In this document: piece by piece, positions 32,690-43,830 of the stretch
Numbering within the stretch: position 1 is the first letter of the stretch
Layout: each line of letters starts with the position of its first letter
Origin: Apoderus coryli
Lineage: Eukaryota > Arthropoda > Insecta > Coleoptera > Attelabidae
Direction: 5' to 3'
Assembly: GCA_911728435.2 (NCBI GenBank)
Contig: OU452199.1
Span: forward strand, 15,882,860 to 15,946,859
DNA length: 64,000 bases
The notes under the pieces: model-generated
Told to the model about the DNA's origin: nothing
What the model saw: the letters and a program-made list of their open reading frames with translations, nothing else
Database searches by the model: none
Translations under genes and position numbers: made by a program

Positions 32690-34900
32690 GTGATTCAAGA
32701 TAAGAATGGGATAGCATTGCGATCTTGGAAACGGTAGGAGTTACAATCTCGGTTAAATTAGAGAAAAGTTGTACAATTTAAACCACTTTTAAATGGTGTT
32801 TTCAAAAGTAAACTAATTTTAACCGTTTTCGAGAATTTTTGATAAACGATTTTTGGCGATTTTAGTTTTTATTTATTTCTGACATTATTTTTAGAGATAT
32901 AAAAAAATTAAAACCACTTTCTCATTGTTACTTTTTGAGGAGAAAAACACAGCGTTGACAAATTTTGACTACCACGTTTCGATTTTAAAAAACCATCATC
33001 AACTTGGTTTTTTTAAAAACGGCCCTGGATTTTTTATTGTTAAATTTAAAGACATTTTCAATTCAAAAATAAGGAATAGGTATATCACACGTAATGGTTT
33101 AAATAAGTTTTCAGTATTTTTAGCGGATATTTAAACTTATTCAAAAAAAATCTCCATAGTTTGGCACTTAACTGACTGAATGCAGAGTAGTAGGTTTTGC
33201 AAAAACATTCTTTGGTTGTTATAGTTATTTATTATAATTTAACAAATTATTTGTCACAGTACATTTTATTCTGTATGCGATTTTTTAAATTTAGTTGAAC
33301 TTTTTGTGCTTTTTGAAGTTATTAATGATTTAAATTAAATTATTTTATTGTAAAGATATGGACGTCTTCTATTCAGAAGAATAGAAAAATATCTCACCGA
33401 TGTGTGAAGTTTTCGTCTTCCTTGCATGTTTATCCAATTAGCTTGGGTCAATGTGTGGCTGAGCAAACCTTCGTATTCCGAATACTGAGCCTAATTTTAT
33501 TAAAATCGGACTATCCATAAGAAAGTTAGATAACTTTTTACAAAACAATATTCTCCGGCTGCTCCACCATTTATTTAAGAAGATAGGGAAAAAAAGGTTT
33601 ATATGAAAAAGTTTTAGAATGGTACTTAGATCATCCTCATTAAGTTTAACACTTACGTAATATAAGTATATTTTTAAGTAAAGTGTTTTTCAATTTAGAG
33701 TTAGATTTACGCCCTCTAGCGGGCATTTTAGGAAACTAAAACTATTTTCCAGTGATTTTCCTTGTCCGCTTTTACTAAAACAAAAAAAATCCTAAAACCG
33801 TACCATGAATAGTTTTCGAGATACAGCCGGCGATATGCAGATAAGAATCTGTACACCCAGTATATAAACTTACTCATTTGACAATATTTCAAAAACTCAA
33901 CATTTTAGGAAAATACAACCTTATTTTTAGTGCTTAATAAGATAAAACTATAAAATATTGGGGGTTCTATTCAAAAAATATTGACGTTTGACAGTTTTCT
34001 TATTTTCATGTTCGATGTGATATTTTGCAGACCCTGTATTAATATTTACCACAACAATTCAAAATTCTTATAAAATTACTATTTTTGTGTTAGAAATAGT
34101 ATATAAATCAATGAATGAAGGTTTCCTTATAAGGAAAATTTTATAATGATTTGGGTCCGCAAACGTCATTGTTGAAAAAAATTCCGTAAATATAAGTCAG
34201 AAAGATTAGGTATAGGACATGATACACAAAGTCTAGTTGCAATTTTACGTAGATTCCAAAACTGTAATAATATATACGGTGTTCCATTTGAAATAACCAA
34301 GTTGACAGCTACTTCCGGTATATCAAGTGTCAATAACTATTTTACCTCATATGTCCACGTTTACATAGTTACACTGCCAAATTTCTATATACAGATAGAT
34401 TTGGTTCCCGGTAGGACACACTGTATACATTTAAAATGCCCCGTAGACCGACCACCATTTTTTCTCTATGTACAAAAATAAATTAAACATTTTGAGAGTA
34501 TCACAATTCAAATATTGTGATCCTATTATTGATTTACTCACTATTGGGAAAACCTGTTGAATTTTTATAACATCTATAAAATATAAAAAAAAAAAAAACA
34601 AAGATGGTGTGAAGGGTTTGTAAAATATCATACAGGTGTTTCAGCAGTTCACACATAAATTAAATACGTGTTTTCAAGTTTATATAGTAATTTATCAGTT
34701 TTATAATTTTGTTTTAAACAATGTTTATATATATCAAGTTTTATAAAAAGGTTTTTGTGTTTTTTGCACCTGTTTCAATAAATGATAAGTTGATAATGTT
34801 ATTTCGTAGTAATGGTTTTAATATAAATTAATTAAATGTAGTATTTTCTTGTATATGTGTCTGAAAATTTGTAACTGGATATTATACAACGCGTTTAAGA
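32690..34900. other. No gene; possible tiny MITE
   Basis: AT-rich. A possible 147-bp MITE lies at 34277-34423 between TA dinucleotides, with weak ends CGGTGTTCC and GGACACACTG. Near 32755 the run CGGTTAAATTAGAGAAAAGT is shared with the MITE at 34.9 kb. Confidence 0.35.
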
Positions 34901-34904
34901 TGTA

Positions 34905-35455
34905 GAGGCCAGTACAGACATCTCGAAATCCGTAAGATATACAAAGTCGGTTAAATAGGAGAAAAGTTGTGCGTTTTAGTGTTCAACAGAATGTCGTTTC
35001 GAAATCTAAAAAATTCCGACTGCTTCCGGAGACTTTTTTTAAAATAAATGATAATTTCTAATAACAGAAACAATTGGTGATAATATGTTCTACTAGGCAA
35101 TTCCGAACAAAAACTTTTAAACACTCAAAAAGGTCAACCCTTTAAGAATTTGACGTCATGAAACAGGACCGTTAAAAAAAATGCATGAGATTTGTGTGGG
35201 GTTGATTTTAATATTTTTGGTATGTTTTATTTCATATATAAAATTATTTTAAATTTAATATCTTCCTCCTGGAGAGAAGAAAAAGTGCCATGGAAAAGTA
35301 TAATTTATTTTAGATTTCTTAAATTAAACAATAAAAACGATTCTGCAAAAATTTGCAATAGCGATTTGTAGATTTCGAAATGAGATGTTGTTGAACACCA
35401 AAATGCGCCACTTTCGCCATTAACTTAACCCTTACAGTTTCCCAGATCCCTGTAT
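34905..35455. mobile_element. Probable MITE of about 550 bp
   Basis: Inverted blocks near the two ends: GGTTAA..AGGAGAAAAGTTGTGCGTTTTAGTGTTCAAC-like at 34950-34990, and the inverse of GGTTAAGTTAATGGCGAAAGT then GGCGCATTTTGGTGTTCAAC at 35385-35435. A further match is ATTTCGAAA near 34998 and 35376. The outer ends and target duplication are not resolved, so boundaries are approximate. No coding content. Confidence 0.4.
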
Positions 35456-35524
35456 TCGCCCTCATTATCTTGGACATGTTGTACAGTCAAAATGTTTCTC
35501 ATTTCATAATTCATTCAAGAAGAT

Positions 35525-35665
35525 CAATTTCTGTATATGGCGGCATCTAGTGTTTGAAACAAAGTTCACAAACGATGACCGGACAAGACGTAAGAACTCC
35601 ATTGAATCCTATTGCCAACACAAGACACGCCCGAATTCCCTAGCAGGAGGCTTTATTTACAACCT
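35525..35665 (+). repeat. LINE 3'-end-type dispersed repeat, copy 3
   Basis: Runs GGCGGCATCTAGTG, GAAACAAAGTTCACAAACGATG, TCCTATTGCCAACAC, CGCCCGAATTCCCTAGCAGG, AGGCTTTATTT. The same block order occurs on the minus strand at 15304-15512. Taken as the 3' untranslated end of a LINE, here without a microsatellite tail. Confidence 0.6.
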
Positions 35666-36488
35666 GTTGTCACACAATTTTATGTGATTTAACTATATCT
35701 TAAGTTTCTAAAATGCTTAGTCATAATACTGATGAAGGCTATTGCAATCGTGTGCTTAGTATCTGCAGTTTGTCGAGTCTTTTAGGATGTGGTCTTCTAA
35801 AAAAATTTCGTGTTTCGATAACAGCAAAAAAGAAAAGAAATTCTACAAGCCTAATAACCATAGAAACTACATACATTATGGTAATTAAGTTTAAGGTTGT
35901 TTTTAGTTCGAGTTTTCTACATTATTCGATAGTGGAATTTTTGTAGTGTATGCTGTAAAATAAACTTCCACGACTGAGTATTAATTTGTACTTTTGGCGC
36001 AATATTTCAAGACCGTTTCGCTTCACTCGTTCTCACATCTTGTATCCAGATCTCCCCAAGATCGGGTAAGTGTATATATGTGCGTCCTTGCGGCCCTCGC
36101 ATTTCGTTCATCCAATTTGTCTCTAAACGAATTTCCGAAAGTGAGGCGGAAATAATGGAGTTTGACATTAAACGGTGATAAATGAATAATAAGATGAGAA
36201 ACTTGCTAGCGGAAGGGACGCAGTCGTTTTTTATTTAACTTTTAAAGCTTTATAAGAGGCGTGTGCACTTTCCAGTGGATAAGGCAGTATTTATTCCACA
36301 AGTATAAATACTGGGAGCAGAAATTAAAAAAAATTATGTTTAAATGCACCAAGCAAATATATTATTAATATGCCAAAGTTTCATGCAAATATATTTAAAG
36401 AAAACAAATGTCAGTGGCTATTATAATTTATACAGGATTTTGAATAGATTAGAAATGATTTTAGGGGTGTGTTGTAAATAGCATGAGA
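35666..36488. other. No gene recognised
   Basis: AT-rich, with a GC-richer patch at 36000-36140 that has no recognised content. Confidence 0.45.
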
Positions 36489-36490
36489 TA

Positions 36491-37711
36491 CGAGGGTTGC
36501 CTTTTATATTTCGGGATTTGGCAACCCTGGTGTTGCAATCTGCCAATTGACAGCTCTATCGTAAAGTTGGGCATTTTTGAGGTTAGACGTACTCAGAACG
36601 TTTTGACATGCGAGCGCTATTTGTATTGTTTACAGTAACTTAAAAGATTCATCTCGGCCCAAAAATGGAATTAAATCGTGAACATTTTCGTGCGATTATT
36701 TTTTGCAACTTTCAACGTGGATTAACTCAGCTACAGTGCATGGATGAACTGGTATGGTGAATTCAATCGTGGTCGTGGTTCACTCCAAGACGAATTTCGT
36801 GATTAGGGTCCAAAATCAGTTGTTGTTCCGAAAACTATTGATGCTGTGCGCGAACTGATATTGCAAGATCGTCATGTGTCCTATCACGAAATTGAGACAA
36901 CCTTAGGCATTAGTGGGACCAGCATACATTCAATATTGCATAAACATTTGACTGTAAAAAAAAAATTATTCGCGTTGGATCCCACACAATTTTGTCAATC
37001 GCTCAAAAAAAGGCTCGTGTCGATTGGTCGAAAGAAATGCGCAAAAAATACGATCGCGGTGCTTCGAAACACGTCTATGACATCGTGACAGGTGATGAAT
37101 CGTGGATTTACGCGTATGAGCCCGAAAGTAAACAGCAGTCGACTGTATGGGTGTTTCAAGATGAGCCAAATCCAACAAAAGTTGTTCGCGCACGAAGCAC
37201 TTCCAAGCAAATGGTCGCCTGTTTTTTTCGGAAAAACTGGACATGTGGCAACCGTACCACTAGAAAAACGCAGAACAGTCAATTATTCTGAGTGGTACAC
37301 AACCATTTGTTTGCCAGTTGTCTTCCAAGAAATCAGGAAAACCAACAGCCGAAGACGGATCACTCTTCACCACGACAATGCGAGCTCGCACACATCGATT
37401 TGATGAGTCATCCGCCGTATAGTCCTGACTTGGCACCGAATGACTTCTTTTTAGTCCCGTACGTAAAAAACAAACTGAGAGGTCAACGTTTTTCGACACC
37501 TGAGGAAGCGGTTGCTGCATTCAGAATGCATGTTTTGGAGATACCTCATTCAGAGTGGCAAAAGTGCTTCGACAATTGGTTCAAACGCATGCAAAAGTGT
37601 ATAGATCTTCATGGAGAATATTTTGAAAAACAATAAAGTGATTTTCAATGATTTCAATATTTCAATATTTGTTTTTGGTCTCTAATCCCGAAATTTAAAA
37701 GGCAACCCTCG
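36491..37711 (+). mobile_element. Mariner element with intact ends, deleted gene
   Basis: 1221 bp between TA dinucleotides (36489-36490 and 37712-37713). The ends are CGAGGGTTGCCTTTTA (left) and TAAAAGGCAACCCTCG (right); the match continues a few bases further inward. Full mariner elements are about 1.3 kb, so roughly 100 bp have been lost inside. Confidence 0.85.
36665..37636 (+). pseudogene. Mariner (DD34D) transposase, several deletions and frameshifts
   Basis: The start ATG at 36665 gives MELNREHFRAIIFCNFQRG, then QCMDEL, where a deletion removes the end of the first helix-turn-helix and shifts the frame. The second helix-turn-helix follows (VRELILQDRHVSYHEIETTL, GISGTSIHSILHKH). The later frame reads SIAQKKARVDWSKEMRKKYD, then YDIVTGDESWIYAYEPESKQ, STVWVFQDEPNPTKVVRARS. 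After another shift come YTTICLPVVFQEIRKTN and ITLHHDNASSHTS, then a deletion of about a dozen residues before IDLMSHPPYSPDLAPNDFFL. The tail ends IDLHGEYFEKQ at TAA 37634-37636. All three catalytic Asp residues survive (GDESW, HHDNA, APND), but the spacing between second and third is shortened. Non-functional. It is the best preserved relative of the relics at 480-790 and 6170-6331. Confidence 0.9.
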
Positions 37712-37713
37712 TA

Positions 37714-40283
37714 TTGCACTATTTATGTGCTTATTTTTGTTGGGAAACATGTTACTTTGTGAACAATTCTTATAATTCAAATTAATTTTTGGTTTTATAG
37801 TTTTCCCGTGGTGCTAAGATGTCAGCTTTTCTTACGACACTTCTGGGGCTTTGTTTGCTCTTAAAGGAAAGTGGGTAGCACGAGTAAATGTGGATGCATG
37901 TGATTAAAATTATGACAAATTTTTTTATTCGTGTATCGTTGTGACTAAGAACATAACATTCGCAAGTGATTAGTTCTCAAGCGTTGTTGGTTCAATATAC
38001 AGACGCCTAGTATATTCTTATTGAAGTTGGTATATGTATCTACTCGTATATAAAAGGATAGCTGTATTCCGCTTAGTTATAACCTAAGGAATATTTTATT
38101 AATATTTACATGTTTAATAGGCAGTTACTTTTAAACTATGGCTTCTTAAAGGTACAAAAACATTTTCTTATGCCGGTAATAAAATATGATATTATTTAAT
38201 AATAATAATTATATGCGCCTCTAAAAGTACTAGGTCTGTAATTTCTTCAGATTTATTGGGAACTTGTTTGTTGGTAGACAGTGGTGTCACTAGAAACTAA
38301 TCCACTAAGATAATTTCTGGATTAAACTGAGTTATGTTTTTATCGCGAATTAATACCGAGTTAGACTATTTTTTTTTTGAATCCATATAGTGTGTATAAT
38401 AATAATTGCTAACCTATATTTGATGCTATGCCCAAATTTAAAAGAATATTGCAATTATCTTGTAGATATATTGGTTTCGTATTTGCATGAAAATGCACTT
38501 TTAGTTTTTCAAAAACTTAATTCAAATTTCTACAAAAATGATGAATAAGGTTGTGAGCTTTTTTTGTGCACTATTATTTTAACATTTATTTGATATAACG
38601 ACTATGATTTGCACGTTTTGCCGCAAAATCATTAAACTAAAACCAAAATGGTTTGTACCTTTGCGAGTTGCTTTAATACTATATAAAACATTATTAAAAT
38701 CACTGCTAAATAATTATGTGGGTGATATGTCTGCATTTAATGAATTACTAATGACTATATTTATTTTCACTATTTATTTTACTACAATTTATTTGTCACA
38801 ACACTGTTCTCAACTATGGACTATTCACTTCCTACTGATTGTCTGTCCCTTCTATACGTTGGCTATTTATATGTTTTTCTCCTTTCTCGAACACTTCCAG
38901 TAAATAGTCGTTTGTTCTACAACATTCTGGCGCGCGTACGTAAGCGAGGTACATTCTACCAAATTAACACAGCGCTGCCCCGGACGATGTATAGCTACAG
39001 AGGTTGATTTCGCTGTAAACGAAAAAAACATACCCAGCTGAGTGTATGAGTGTAGTATTCTAATATCTATTCTACGCTAACTTGTTTTACCTATCGATTA
39101 TACTATACTAGTATCTAGAATTTGAGAAAAAGAGTAATTTGAATGATTAAAAATCAGGGCTTGCGACGCCTCTGAATCAATAATACGAGTATGATCAAGT
39201 ATATAGTGCAATCTAGCTGTTAGCTTTCATCTATCGTAAATGATAGTTGCTTAATAATGTTTATTTAGTATGAAACATTCTTTTATGATCGCAATGTATA
39301 TTAATAGCAATAATAAGACTTTAATCTCAGATTTATTTTATGCAACCTAGAAGTACTTCGAAGATAAGGAACACTACTACATTTGAAGTTTTTTTTCTTT
39401 AAACAAAAAATATAACTACATATTGATGAGGTACTTGTTTCTTCCATCACATACTTGAAGAATGTGTGCGTATTCCGATACATTCAGTATGCGGAATGAA
39501 TCTGTACCAATTATTCAAAATAGATTATACAATATACATTTATACACATTGGATGTGCGTTTAATCAATTGAATACGACGTATTACATCGGTAAATACTC
39601 ATCAGTCTCTTGTGAGGCATTTTGCGGAATGTAATAATTTATAATGAGAAATATTTAAATTGCTTCCAGGAACTTCTTGTGATCTCATTTATTGTATCTC
39701 TATACTAATGCGCTAATTGCAATTATCAGAGACCTGTATCAGATTCTATTTAATAAGAGTGGTAATACTTACTTCTTCTCTCATTGTTGCACATAGTTAT
39801 CTGTTTGCCTGTAAGGTAGATGTTAGTAATAAATATTTCTGTTTGTTTTTTTTAATCTCGGTTGTCAGTATGTTCTAACGAGTTGAGTTTAATCTGGCAT
39901 TAGACTCAATTAGGAGAAAAACAATTAAGACCTTAATTATGTATTTGTTTCATGGTAGATTTCGTTAAAACATTTATTGAGTTAAATAAAATATTATACT
40001 AGCCTTTCCAGCTTATTATTTATACATGCTGGCCGTAAAAACGTTTTATACTGTTAATTTTTTTTAAATGATTTTTTTTTCATCATTGCATACGGTTTAA
40101 TGACACAAAACTTCTCTTCAAATAACTAACTGTTACAGGATCTCTTTTCTTTAGATACCTATTTATTTTAGATGACCTGGAAGGATTATTTGAAAAATTA
40201 TCCATGTTAAGAAAAGACCAATATACAATAATAATTGCACTCTGTTAAAACATAAAAAATAAAGAAACCGAGCCTTATAACTA
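37714..40283. other. Long stretch with no gene recognised
   Basis: About 2.6 kb of AT-rich DNA. A brief GC-richer patch (38925-39000) has no coding signature I can support. Confidence 0.45.
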
Positions 40284-40328
40284 AGCCACTGAAGATGAGC
40301 GAATTTGCTCGAAACATGTCTGCCACTA
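40284..40328 (+). ncRNA. Hammerhead-ribozyme-like motif of Penelope type
   Basis: Core CTGAAGA at 40289-40295, then a stem GAGC / GCTC (40297-40300 and 40307-40310) closing a GAATTT loop, then GAAAC at 40311-40315 and ATGTC. Conserved core residues of a type I hammerhead (CTGANGA and GAAA) are all present. ACATGT after GAA is self-complementary, which is how the very short stem III of retroelement hammerheads can work as a dimer; cleavage would follow GTC. Weak points: one extra T between CTGAAGA and stem II, and a stem I (GCCA with TGCC) of only a few imperfect pairs. Not proven active. Confidence 0.5.
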
Positions 40329-40462
40329 AAAACCAACAAAAGCGAATTTAATATATTTTAATTAATATTTTTTGACTTTGATTTCCTAGATAACAAGATT
40401 AAATTGCCTGATTCTATCCAAAACCAAGCAACACGAACATGCACGAATATCAAAAGTTTATA

Positions 40463-40645
40463 TCAAATAAAAGAAAACAAACAAAAACTTTCAAAGTCAA
40501 CTCCACAAAAAACTTTTAATTTAGTTATGTAAAGGAAACTAGTTTCGGCTCAACAAGCCATCAGTCCGAAACTAGTTTCCTTTACATAACTAAATTAAAA
40601 GTTTTTTGTGGAGTTGACTTTGAAAGTTTTTGTTTGTTTTATTTG
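40463..40645. repeat. Near-perfect 80-bp hairpin made of two Penelope-type ends
   Basis: Left arm 40463-40548 and right arm 40566-40645, with a spacer of only 17 bp. The arms read outward from the loop CCGAAACTAGTTTCCTTTAC, then ATAACTAAATTAAAAG, then TTTTTTGTGGAGTTGACTTT. The only clear difference is a 4-bp gap near the outer end. On the minus strand the loop side reads CTGATGGCTTGTTGAGCC and GAAAC, a hammerhead-like core (GGCT / AGCC stem) that lacks two or three core bases. A perfect hairpin this size is prone to cruciform formation and to cloning or assembly loss. Confidence 0.8.
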
Positions 40646-41519
40646 AAACTGACACTCCACTTTGATGATGGATAATTTATTTCATTTGAAAAGTTTATAT
40701 GTTTCTTCGATCATCGTCAGAAATTTCAGGATTTCGGGCGTTGATTTCTCCCGCATAGCTAATTTTACTTCATCTGCACTTAGTCGACAGTGAAGAATTT
40801 AGTGAACAATATATTGCTCTTATTTTAAAGTTCAGGTTAATTGTCATCTCTTCGATTGTGCATTAGGATAATCCTTTGCGACTGGAATTCGTGTAAAAAT
40901 TAACTAGGTATTACACAAAATATGTGTCTGATATTTGTCTCATTGAAATATACAGTGATATTGCAGCTATATGCAATTTGGTTGCATTGTATCTGATTGA
41001 CTGTATTTTTGAAATGAAATGTTTAATCAAAGCAATACTTGCCATAAATTACTAGTACAAGCCAATAGTAATAAAATAATATCATTTTACGTTTTCAGCG
41101 AAATTTATGATATTTATATTTTGTAAATATAGTAATATTTCTATAGGCCCCCTAGAAATTCAAAGCTATAAATAAGAAGAACTATCTCTCATTACCTCTC
41201 ACGTACCATTAGTTATAAATAGAACACTGTATGATGACATATTACTTGCTATGTGAAACAACTTTTCGCTAGATACACATTCTATTAATTAAAATAAATT
41301 CTCGTTAAGACAGCACAATAATTGTATAACTCAAATAATTTTTGTATCTACAAAAAAAAAACTACACTTAGATACCTATAATGTACTTGCAAACAATGTA
41401 AGAAAGATGCTGTTGCCTATTTCAGTAAATTATAGATGTTATGAAAGTATGTTGTGCAATGCAAGAATATTTAGAATTGATTTTTGTGAACGTTTACAAT
41501 AGTATATTAAGTATTGAGA
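40646..41519. other. No gene recognised
   Basis: AT-rich spacer. Confidence 0.5.
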
Positions 41520-41613
41520 ACAGTAAGTGTAGTTTACCGATCGACGACAATGTTTGGCGACTGAGTGAAGCGAAGTCGCCAAAATTGGAGGAGATCGGTA
41601 AACTACTTACTGT
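41520..41613. repeat. Double hairpin
   Basis: An outer stem, ACAGTAAGTGTAGTTTACCG with its inverse at 41595-41613, encloses a second stem, TTTGGCGACT (41553-41562) with AGTCGCCAAAA (41574-41584). Related ACTTACCGT palindromes occur at 42022-42060. Part of a structured region with a possible recombinase relic (41843-41947). Function unknown. Confidence 0.6.
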
Positions 41614-41842
41614 TTGAGATGCTTATACTATTTTTTGTACGATCGAAATAGCTGAAATTGCAATTTTATTATTTTTAATAATTAATATTTTCAATTAAAT
41701 ACAAATTCAGGTTAGCTGAATACCCTCTACAAAGTTGCAGTTGAATGTTGTCATGGAACTAATTGTTATTGTTATGATTGTTATCGTATTTTTTATGTCA
41801 TGTATTTGTCAAAACTTATTTAAATAAGTATTATTATTGAAA

Positions 41843-41947
41843 ATGAGTGACTTTGAATGTGAATCTCTTGATGAAGCATGGAATGTTGGAATAGCCGCTA
41901 TAATTCCAGAGAACGGTATGAAAATGCTTATAAAAGTTCATACCTAA
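41843..41947 (+). pseudogene. Possible N-terminus of a Crypton-type tyrosine recombinase
   Basis: A short frame from ATG 41843-41845 encodes MSDFECESLDEAWNVGIAAI, then IPE, and soon stops. In the next frame the bases right after IPE give RERYENAYKS. The combination of an acidic start, an (L/I)PE step and an RYE.AY.S helix is the N-terminal signature of Crypton-derived tyrosine recombinases, abundant in insects and in ZMYM/KCTD-like host derivatives. The catalytic Arg-His-Arg-Tyr domain is absent. The flanks hold inverted GTACGATCG-type motifs (about 41636-41645 and 42135-42143), so this may be the core of a non-autonomous element of about 650 bp. The reading is tentative because only some 30 residues remain. 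Confidence 0.35.
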
Positions 41948-42164
41948 TGCCGTTTAATATACAATTTAAAAATCAAAATAATGACGTCAGCATAAATGCG
42001 CAATGATATACCGTAGTGAATTTACTTACCGTTCTCTGAACGGTAAGTGAATTACTTACCGTCGTGTTTGGGTTGTCAGCCAGTAAATGTCACTTACTGT
42101 CATAAAGACAGACACGGTAAACAATCAAAAAAGGTCGGTCGTACAAAAAAAATATTAACTTATT

Positions 42165-42797
42165 TGCAAATTTTGTAGAGGAAATTTTAAAAATATTTTC
42201 ATTATTTTTTTATCTGGCTAGACGAAGTAATCATAATTATTACGGAAAAAGTATTTACTACCACATGCAGATTTATTTATAAATCATTATTTAGCAACTA
42301 ACCTTTGTTCTGTTTCTAAATTTCGCTAATATTAGTTACATATTCTCCCGATAATCAAATAGTAATTTACGTAACAAGTCCGGAAAATAGGTTTTTTTTT
42401 TTGGACGAATAGACAAAAGTCTGTAAGTCCAAAAAAACTATTTTCGGGGGTGTTGCGTACAATATTTTTTCGGCAACCGTGTAAATTAAACAGAACAGAA
42501 AATACTACATATTATTAACAGAAACATTTTAATTCTTATTTATATTAAAATTCGAGCAATTGCTAATATTGAAGGGAGTCAATTTGTTTGAAATGACAAC
42601 ATCGTGATTCTTCCCGTCCTAGTCCGGGAAGTGGGTAGATCCTGGACGGTTGCCGAAAAAAACAATTCTATTATAGGTGATATTCAATATTTTATTTTGT
42701 CCCAAAACAACAACTAAAACACAAAGCTACAAAATTTAACATTAAACACAGATCATAAATATCATAATATAACAATCATTAATGTTAATTTATTTAA
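42165..42797. other. No gene recognised
   Basis: AT-rich spacer between the structured region and a DD41D element. There is a GC-richer patch at 42600-42660 without recognised content. Confidence 0.45.
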
Positions 42798-42799
42798 CA

Positions 42800-43828
42800 C
42801 AGTATTTCCACAGGAAAAGGGTTCAAGAGGACAAACTTTCTCATTTTATCGAGAAAAGTTACTGTTGATAAAAAGTTTTGCTGGTTCCTAAAATTATTAT
42901 TCAGGAATTTAATGAAAAATTCCCCCATGTGTACGTTCCTAAGGGCACTTGCTGTAAAATAATTAAATTTTTTAAGAATTTCAGTGTTGAAAGAAAAAGT
43001 GACAAAGCACTTTGTTGGTATTACATTCAGTAGAGGAACACCCCAAATTATCATTAAGAAGAAGAGCTGAAAATCCTCAATTTATTAAAAAGTCGGAAAC
43101 TCAGAAGATATTAAAACACACCAAGATACGTCCATACAAGCCAGTTTTTAATCATGTTTTGGAAGTCAGCAATGAAGCAAAACGTTTGGATTTTTGTTTG
43201 TGGCTTGGCAGTATGGAAAGAGGATTTTATAAGAAAATAATGTTTTCTGATCATCAATTTTTTCGACGAATGGTGTTGTTGCTTCGCGTCATGCAGGATA
43301 TTGGACTGACTCTAATCCGCATTTTCGAATACCACGCCATTTCTTATTACTGAATAATAGTGGCCTCCTAGGAGTCCAGATTTAACAGTAATTGATTTTC
43401 TGCTATGAGGCCGATTCAAATAAATTATTTATCGCACACCTCTAACTACTGATCAATTAAAGGATGCGATTAGATATGCTTTTGCTTCAATATCTTTACA
43501 TGAGCAGTTTTGATGAATTAGGTATGTAGTGTGTAAATTTAATGATAAGTATATAAAAGTAGGCCGGTATTAGATATTGCCTTTTACTTTTGAACAACTT
43601 TTTCTAGTAACTCATTTCGATATCTTTTCAAATAAGTGCACTTTACTCTTTTATTATTATTAATTTTTTTTTCAATTTTTCTGAACACCCCGTATAAGAA
43701 ATGTTAAATTTTTCTATCCCATTTTTACTTTAAGAACCAGCAAAACTTTTTATCAAGAGTAACTTTTTTCGATACAATGAAAATTAAGGAAGTTTTTCCT
43801 CTTGAACACTTTTCCTGTGGACATACTG
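42800..43828 (+). mobile_element. DD41D element with about 95-bp terminal repeats, deleted
   Basis: The left end CAGTATTTCCACAGGAAAAG and the right end (inverted CAGTATGTCCACAGGAAAAG) match for about 95 bp, up to CTGGTTCCTAAA. The right flank is TA (43829-43830); the left flank is CA where TA is expected. Length 1029 bp. A partial transposase lies on the plus strand. Confidence 0.75.
43023..43510 (+). pseudogene. DD41D-type transposase, degenerate
   Basis: The frame reads EEHPKLSLRRRA, then ETQKILKHTKIRPYKPVFNH, EAKRLDFCLWLGSMERG, and YKKIMFSDHQFF, giving the second helix-turn-helix and the first catalytic Asp (FSD). A shift leads to GVVASRHAGYWTDSNPHFRI, whose N-terminal part normally reads QNCRYW. 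The second catalytic block (QQDGAPPHY) is deleted. The sequence resumes WPPRSPDLTVIDFLL, then a stop and GRFK, IYRTPLTTDQLKDAIRYAF. The third catalytic Asp (VIDFLL) is kept. Closely similar in plan to the transposase at 13808-14531. Not functional. Confidence 0.75.
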
Positions 43829-43830
43829 TA

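Noticed and set aside
38925..39000. GC-richer patch considered as an exon
   Set aside because: No frame with protein-like composition and no matching splice sites.
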